Position numbers and translations under genes: made by a program. The notes under the pieces are model-generated. The model made no database searches. It had not been told where the DNA came from and saw only the letters and a list, made by a program, of their open reading frames with translations. Of a stretch of 10,393 bases of DNA, positions 7,128-10,393 are shown in pieces (position 1 is the first letter of the stretch; each line of letters begins with the position of its first letter). Origin of the DNA: Bacteroidota bacterium (GTDB lineage Bacteria; Bacteroidota; Bacteroidia; Bacteroidales; VadinHA17); NCBI GenBank assembly GCA_030613125.1, contig JAUWMO010000098.1, positions 1-10,393 of the forward strand, in the 5' to 3' direction.

Positions 7128-7556
7128 ATGATTGAAGGTATTGAACATATTGGACTAAGTGTCTCAAATTTAGATAAATCGATTGAGTTTTATTGCAAAT
7201 ATTTACATTGTGAAGTAATTCGAATTATCGAAGCAAATATAAATCCTCTATTAGGAAAAGTTTCAGGTATGCCAGGTTGTGTTGCCCGCATTGCTCATTT
7301 AAAATCCGGACCGAATATGCTTGAGCTTTTTGAATACAAAAAACCAAATGGGAAAAAAATACCGGAAGACCATAAACAAGCTGATAATGGATTTATTCAT
7401 GCAGGTTTTCGATCGTCAGATGTCAAAAATGATTATATAAAATTGAAAAATGAAGGAATTAATTTTATTAGCGAACCTGTAGAATTCAGAAAAGATGTAT
7501 GGATTTGTTATTTCTATGGACCCGATAATGAAGTTTGTGAATTACGTGAAAGCTAA
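7128..7556 (+). CDS. VOC (glyoxalase/dioxygenase) fold metalloenzyme
   Basis: This 142-residue protein has two beta-alpha-beta-beta-beta modules of the vicinal oxygen chelate superfamily. The first starts IEHIGLSVSNLDKSIEFY and the second NGFIHAGFRSSDV. All four candidate metal ligands are in their expected places: H7, E66 (in LELFEY), H91 and E138 (in CELRES). It should therefore bind a divalent metal and be catalytic. Members include glyoxalase I, methylmalonyl-CoA epimerase and ring-cleaving dioxygenases; overall form is closest to the glyoxalase/epimerase type, but I cannot assign a reaction. It starts 11 nt after the second SDR, so the two probably work on consecutive intermediates. It is AT-rich like that SDR. 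Confidence 0.78.
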   Translation: MIEGIEHIGLSVSNLDKSIEFYCKYLHCEVIRIIEANINPLLGKVSGMPGCVARIAHLKSGPNMLELFEYKKPNGKKIPEDHKQADNGFIHAGFRSSDVKNDYIKLKNEGINFISEPVEFRKDVWICYFYGPDNEVCELRES

Positions 7557-7562
7557 AATAAA

Positions 7563-7579
7563 AAGGAAAATCATTCCTT
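7563..7579. other. Small perfect hairpin between the VOC and sulfatase genes
   Basis: AAGGAA (7563-7568) and TTCCTT (7574-7579) form a 6-bp stem with a 5-nt loop, midway between the VOC stop and the sulfatase start. It is too weak and AT-rich for a convincing terminator and could be incidental. It also partly sequesters the only purine-rich (AAGGAAAA) stretch ahead of the sulfatase. Confidence 0.25.
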
Positions 7580-7606
7580 GTAACTACTATATGAAAAAAA
7601 ACAACT

Positions 7607-9196
7607 ATGAATACCTCATGCAAAAATCTTTCCTGCAGAAATGTTGTTTTTATTGTTATTCTGGTATTTTTTTTCGGCCTTTTATCATGTAATCCGGAAA
7701 AAACAGAAATCAAACCTAATATCCTGTTCATAATGAGTGACGACCATGCTGAGCAGGCCATTAGTTGCTATGGCAGCCATTTGATTGAAACGCCTAATAT
7801 TGACCGGATTGCCAGTGAAGGAATTAGGTTTAACAATAGTTTTGTGACCAATTCGATATGTGCCCCCAGCAGGGCTGTCCTTCTTACAGGTAAATACAGT
7901 CACCTGAATGGTTTACGCGATAACCGGGATGAGTTTGACGGTAGTCAGATGACCTTTCCAAAACTACTGCAGGCAGCAGGATATCAGACGGTTATGATTG
8001 GAAAATGGCACCTTAAAACAAACCCAACCGGCTTTGATAATTGGAAAATATTGATTGGTCAGGGTGAGTATTACAATCCTGTATTTAATGAAAATGGTGA
8101 AAAAAAGCAGCATACCGGGTATACTACCGATCTGATCACCGATATGGCTCTTGAGTCACTTGAAAAACGTGATCCTGAAAAACCATTCTGCATGCTGGTA
8201 CATCATAAAGCGCCGCACCGGAACTGGATGCCAAATGCAAAATACTTTGATGCATATAAGGATCATGACCTGCCTCTGCCCAAGACCTTCTATGACGATT
8301 ACTCAACCCGTTCAGCAGCCGCCAGGGAAGCAGACATGCGAATTGATGATATGTATCTGTCGCTGGATATGAAATTAATGCCGGACTATTACGAAAAAGA
8401 GACAGGCACCGGGGGAAATGCAAGATCTGCCGAAAACATTGAACAAGCCTGGCTAAACAGCTACAACAGGCTGACTGAAGACCAGAAAAAGGCATGGGAT
8501 GCTTTTTACAATGATATTAACACAAAATTTAAAAAGTCGAAGTTGGAAGGAAAGGAGCTGTTAGAGTGGAAATACCAGCGATATATGAAAGATTACCTCA
8601 GGTGTATCATGTCGGTAGATGAAAGTGTGGGACGGTTACTTGATTACCTCGATAAAAATGGCCTTGCTGAAAATACAATAGTTGTTTATACTTCCGACCA
8701 GGGATTCTACCTGGGCGAACATGGCTGGTATGATAAGAGATTTATGTATGAAGAATCTCTTGGTATGCCCCTGGTTATCAGATATCCCAATATAATACCT
8801 GCAGGTCAGGTTTCAGATAACATTGTGCTGAATCTCGATTTTGCACCAACTTTTCTTGACTTAGCCGGAGTTCAGGTCCCGGAAGAGATGCAGGGCAAAT
8901 CATTGCGGCCCTTATTTCCCGGAAAGGAACAAAAGGATTGGCGCAATTCAATGTATTATCATTACTATGAATATCCGCACGGCTGGCATGATGCAAAACG
9001 TCATTACGGTATTCGTACCGAACGTTACAAGCTGATCCACTTCTACAATGACATTGATCAGTGGGAACTATACGACCTTTTAAAAGATCCTGATGAATTG
9101 AACAATATATATAATGAAACAGAAAACAGAGAGCTGATTGATTCATTAAAAAATGAACTCAGGGAACTTCAACTTCAATACGGCGACACACAATAA
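7607..9196 (+). CDS. Lipoprotein sulfatase, formylglycine-dependent (type I, S1 family)
   Basis: This 529-residue enzyme hydrolyses sulfate esters. The N-terminus has a hydrophobic segment (residues 13-26) ending in the lipobox GLLSC, with C28 as the lipidated residue, so it is anchored in an envelope membrane. The arylsulfatase domain begins at NILFIMSDDHAE (metal ligands D45, D46). C85-A-P-S-R89 is the signature whose Cys is converted to formylglycine; K96 (TGKYSH), K133 and H135 (GKWHL), H200 (HHKAPHR), D364 with Q365 (SDQGFYLGEHG) and K377 complete a normal active site. The HHKAPHRNW and NPVF regions recall N-acetylglucosamine-6-sulfatase-like sulfatases (S1_11), from memory and with low certainty. 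The start at 7607 gives the proper leader; an ATG at 7591 is in another frame. It requires an anaerobic or FGE-type maturase encoded elsewhere. It lies 50 nt after the VOC gene, so may be co-transcribed. Confidence 0.9.
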   Translation: MNTSCKNLSCRNVVFIVILVFFFGLLSCNPEKTEIKPNILFIMSDDHAEQAISCYGSHLIETPNIDRIASEGIRFNNSFVTNSICAPSRAVLLTGKYSHLNGLRDNRDEFDGSQMTFPKLLQAAGYQTVMIGKWHLKTNPTGFDNWKILIGQGEYYNPVFNENGEKKQHTGYTTDLITDMALESLEKRDPEKPFCMLVHHKAPHRNWMPNAKYFDAYKDHDLPLPKTFYDDYSTRSAAAREADMRIDDMYLSLDMKLMPDYYEKETGTGGNARSAENIEQAWLNSYNRLTEDQKKAWDAFYNDINTKFKKSKLEGKELLEWKYQRYMKDYLRCIMSVDESVGRLLDYLDKNGLAENTIVVYTSDQGFYLGEHGWYDKRFMYEESLGMPLVIRYPNIIPAGQVSDNIVLNLDFAPTFLDLAGVQVPEEMQGKSLRPLFPGKEQKDWRNSMYYHYYEYPHGWHDAKRHYGIRTERYKLIHFYNDIDQWELYDLLKDPDELNNIYNETENRELIDSLKNELRELQLQYGDTQ

Positions 9197-9250
9197 TAGA
9201 AATGGATAAATAATTCCAGTATAAATAATTTAATAACTAATTCTATAATC

Positions 9251-9500
9251 ATGTAATCTCAAAGTCACAAGACCGGATTTTTAAAATCGTTAGTTTTCAT
9301 AAGTATTGTATCCATTTTGATCCTTACCTCATGTAACGATATTGGTACTAAACAAAACATTCTATTTGCCTATGTTGATCCCACAGTTTTTTGAACAGCT
9401 GATTGTAACTCTTAATGATAAGGGCTGGAAGAAAATTTATATGCAGCACATTGCTGATGAGCCAATTGAACCAAATATAGAATCATACATAGAGATATCT
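9251..9500 (+). pseudogene. Remains of a lipoprotein glycoside hydrolase (DUF4091-like)
   Basis: ATG at 9251 is followed at once by a stop codon (TAA, 9254-9256), after which the same frame reads through a good lipoprotein leader, SLVFISIVSILILTSCNDIG, with lipobox Cys at 9332-9334, and stops at 9392-9394. In a second frame, bases about 9360-9500 encode YLPMLIPQFFEQL followed by NDKGWKKIYMQHIADEP and NIESYIEIS. The GW...QHIADEP pattern recalls the catalytic region of DUF4091 glycoside hydrolases. Leader and fragment are nearly contiguous, so the intervening domain has been deleted with a frameshift, and everything after the fragment is missing. The parent was probably a surface lipoprotein of the same glycan locus. 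Family assignment of the fragment is from memory. Confidence 0.55.
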
Positions 9501-9541
9501 CGATTCCACTTCGTTCCACTCGATATGACAATCTTGGCTTG
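9501..9541. other. Low-complexity segment at the pseudogene's truncation point
   Basis: Coding similarity stops at 9500, at a perfect 10-bp palindrome GAGATATCTC (9492-9501). It is followed by CGATTCCACTTCGTTCCACT, in which TTCCACT occurs twice, then CGATATGACA. The make-up resembles dispersed intergenic repeats of Bacteroidota, so the truncation may have happened at such a repeat. This is only a suggestion from its appearance. Confidence 0.25.
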
Positions 9542-9572
9542 ACATTACACTAAGTCCAGATTTAGTTTATGT

Positions 9573-9609
9573 TGTTTAAATTGCACATATAGTGCATCAT
9601 GTTTAAACA
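9573..9609. repeat. Nested inverted repeat
   Basis: Outer arms TGTTTAAA (9573-9580) and TTTAAACA (9602-9609) enclose inner arms TGCAC (9582-9586) and GTGCA (9592-9596) with a 5-nt loop. All arms are perfect. Either a protein-binding site or part of a decayed mobile element; there is no adjacent start codon in operator position. Confidence 0.45.
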
Positions 9610-9644
9610 TATTCAAGTTTATATCACCTGTTTATGGATTATTT

Positions 9645-9683
9645 AATACGTATTTAAATACCTATTATAATACGTATTATAAT
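9645..9683. repeat. Pair of AATACGTATT palindromes, one extended to 20 bp
   Basis: The 10-bp palindrome AATACGTATT occurs at 9645-9654 and again at 9669-9678, a 24-bp centre-to-centre distance. The second copy extends to a perfect 20-bp palindrome, ATTATAATACGTATTATAAT (9664-9683). Two copies of one palindrome about two helical turns apart look like binding sites for a dimeric regulator, but no functional gene begins close by. Confidence 0.45.
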
Positions 9684-9769
9684 GGCGCTGTTCTAGTTTA
9701 TGTAGCTTACACTTTCAGGAGGCTAAGGCTTAGGCTAAGGTTATGAACTAAAGGAATCTATCATTTACA

Positions 9770-9847
9770 ATGTCTTCAAAAACTGGCTTTGAGTTTGCAG
9801 CCCGGGACCCACTGGGTGAACATTTGAACCACTCCTTTGAGTTTTAA
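9770..9847 (+). CDS. Short ORF of 25 residues, unrecognised, probably a fragment
   Basis: ATG at 9770 reads MSSKTGFEFAARDPLGEHLN and then HSFEF before TAA. The patch is noticeably more GC-rich and protein-like than its surroundings, which suggests the remnant of a coding sequence more than a working small gene. I recognise no family and see no ribosome binding site. Confidence 0.2.
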   Translation: MSSKTGFEFAARDPLGEHLNHSFEF

Positions 9848-9867
9848 GAGAAGTATTATCTTTTTTT

Positions 9868-9936
9868 ATTCGTCTTTAATTCGTGTATCCGTGGCTTTTT
9901 ATTAAGAGGCCACTAATGCACTAATAAAGAACGAAT
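9868..9936. repeat. Imperfect inverted repeat with 28-nt arms (possible MITE-like or REP-like element)
   Basis: Bases 9868-9895 and 9909-9936 are reverse complements at about 21 of 28 positions without gaps, around a 13-nt centre. The innermost GTGGC/GCCAC arms are perfect, and one gap in each strand would align the outer part (TTAAAGACGAAT against AAAGAACGAAT) better still. The words ATTCGTGTATCCGTGG and GCACTAATAAAGAACGAATA are reminiscent of dispersed intergenic repeats in this phylum. There is no coding capacity. Confidence 0.45.
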
Positions 9937-10072
9937 ACATGGATGAATAGTAAGGAAGATTTGTATATCATAAAAGATAATATATTTATTTCTAGTTGTA
10001 TTTGTTATTATAGTCCATCTTTAGCAGAATTCAATAGATATATACACTAATTCTTATTTGAGTATTTTTCAA

Positions 10073-10080
10073 TATATTTG
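10073..10080 (+). promoter_or_regulatory. Candidate -7 box upstream of the GH28-like gene
   Basis: TATATTTG matches TAnnTTTG and lies 91 nt before the ATG at 10172. No TTTG or TTG is seen at the usual 19-21 nt spacing; the nearest (TTTG, 10057-10060) is too close. In such AT-rich sequence a chance match is quite possible. Confidence 0.3.
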
Positions 10081-10171
10081 TTTTGAAAGCAGAGGTGATT
10101 TAAACATATTCTGCTCTTTGACTGAACAAATGTTGTGAAAAAAATCATTTTAGATATTTAATTTATAAACT

Positions 10172-10393
10172 ATGAATTTGATTAAAGAAAAATCAATTTA
10201 CTTTCGTTTTTATCACATAAGTATTCTCTTTTTATTATTGAGTCCTTTCAGTACCATAGCAAAAAATAGTAATTATAACGTGTTGGAACTGGGTGCAAAT
10301 CCGGATGGGAAAACCATTAATACTGAAATCTTACAAAAAGCGATTAATAATTGTTTCGAAAATGGGGGCGGTACTGTAATTCTGCCGGCAGGT
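10172..10393 (+). CDS. 5' end of a secreted polygalacturonase-like (GH28/pectate-lyase-fold) protein
   Basis: The frame opens with ATG at 10172 and is still open after 74 codons at the window end. Residues 1-35 look like a signal peptide: basic start (MNLIKEKSIYFRFYH), hydrophobic core ISILFLLLSPFS, and a probable cleavage near STIAKN. It continues NVLELGANPDGKTINTE, then LQKAINNC and GGGTVILPAG. This is the standard beginning of the right-handed beta-helix of GH28 polygalacturonases and pectate_lyase_3 proteins (family pattern: V-x-D/E-x-GAxxDG...T.A.Q.AI..C...GGGTV..PAG). It would cleave or modify a uronate-containing polysaccharide in the periplasm or at the cell surface. Its sugar specificity cannot be judged from this part. 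Confidence 0.8.
   Translation, partial: MNLIKEKSIYFRFYHISILFLLLSPFSTIAKNSNYNVLELGANPDGKTINTEILQKAINNCFENGGGTVILPAG

Larger units (their letters stand above)
9542..10171. other. Gene-free stretch with palindromes and decayed repeats
   Basis: I find no intact gene, tRNA or rRNA in these 630 bases on either strand. The sequence is very AT-rich apart from a GC-rich patch near 9780-9830. It contains the nested inverted repeat at 9573-9609, paired palindromes at 9645-9683, an 8-bp direct repeat (GGCTAAGG at 9721 and 9733), a 25-residue ORF at 9770, an imperfect inverted repeat at 9868-9936 and, near its end, a candidate -7 box for the next gene. Confidence 0.5.

Noticed and set aside
7591..7692. 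ATG at 7591 with an open frame in front of and into the sulfatase
   Set aside because: It runs in another frame and ends at the start of the mature sulfatase; the frame from 7607 has the lipoprotein signal and the sulfatase domain.
8136..8495. 119-codon open frame on the - strand inside the sulfatase gene
   Set aside because: Shadow of the sulfatase; the peptide is rich in Cys, Ser, His and Arg with no family pattern.
8778..9146. 122-codon open frame on the - strand inside the sulfatase gene
   Set aside because: Shadow of conserved sulfatase sequence; the product has no recognisable motif.
9721..9740. GGCTAAGG direct repeat considered as target-site duplication
   Set aside because: The copies are only 4 nt apart with nothing between them, so they cannot flank an insertion.

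Overview
The window looks like chromosomal DNA from a member of the Bacteroidota, possibly a polysaccharide-degrading marine or anaerobic lineage. The evidence is a promoter matching the Bacteroidota TTG/TAnnTTTG consensus, starts without clear Shine-Dalgarno sequences, a lipoprotein sulfatase of the kind common in their polysaccharide loci, and a REP-associated transposase. Genus cannot be read from the sequence. Every gene I support is on the + strand.

Region 1 (1-792) is a REP/RAYT-type unit. A 193-residue Y1 (HUH) transposase is bracketed by copies of a 20-bp repeat, one at the left window edge and two in tandem on the right. Three back-to-back hairpins follow the gene.

Region 2 (784-7556) is a compact catabolic operon. 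The last repeat copy appears to supply the -33 element of a promoter whose -7 box (807-814) sits in the spacer of a perfect 11-bp inverted repeat, a likely operator. Then come a possible 27-residue leader ORF, an amidohydrolase-2 lactonase-like enzyme, an SDR resembling L-fucose dehydrogenases, an aldehyde dehydrogenase, a fused alpha-beta thiamine-diphosphate E1 dehydrogenase, a second SDR and a VOC-fold metalloenzyme. Sugar dehydrogenase, lactonase and aldehyde dehydrogenase together recall the non-phosphorylating oxidative L-fucose pathway, as in the Campylobacter jejuni fucose island. The dehydratase and aldolase that pathway needs are not in the window. The fused E1, second SDR and VOC protein are additions I cannot place. 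The fucose assignment is inference.

Region 3 (7607-9196) encodes a lipoprotein sulfatase of the formylglycine family, which would remove sulfate from a sulfated glycan outside the cytoplasm. With the polygalacturonase-like gene beginning at 10172, it suggests the operon lies in or beside a polysaccharide utilisation locus for a sulfated, possibly fucose- or uronate-containing glycan.

Region 4 (9197-10171) is about 975 bp without an intact gene. It holds the remains of a lipoprotein glycoside hydrolase (leader with a stop at codon 2, then a shifted fragment of a DUF4091-like catalytic region), several palindromes and a 28-nt-arm imperfect inverted repeat. It looks like a decay zone. Region 5 (10172-10393) is the 5' end of a secreted GH28/pectate-lyase-fold protein cut by the window edge.
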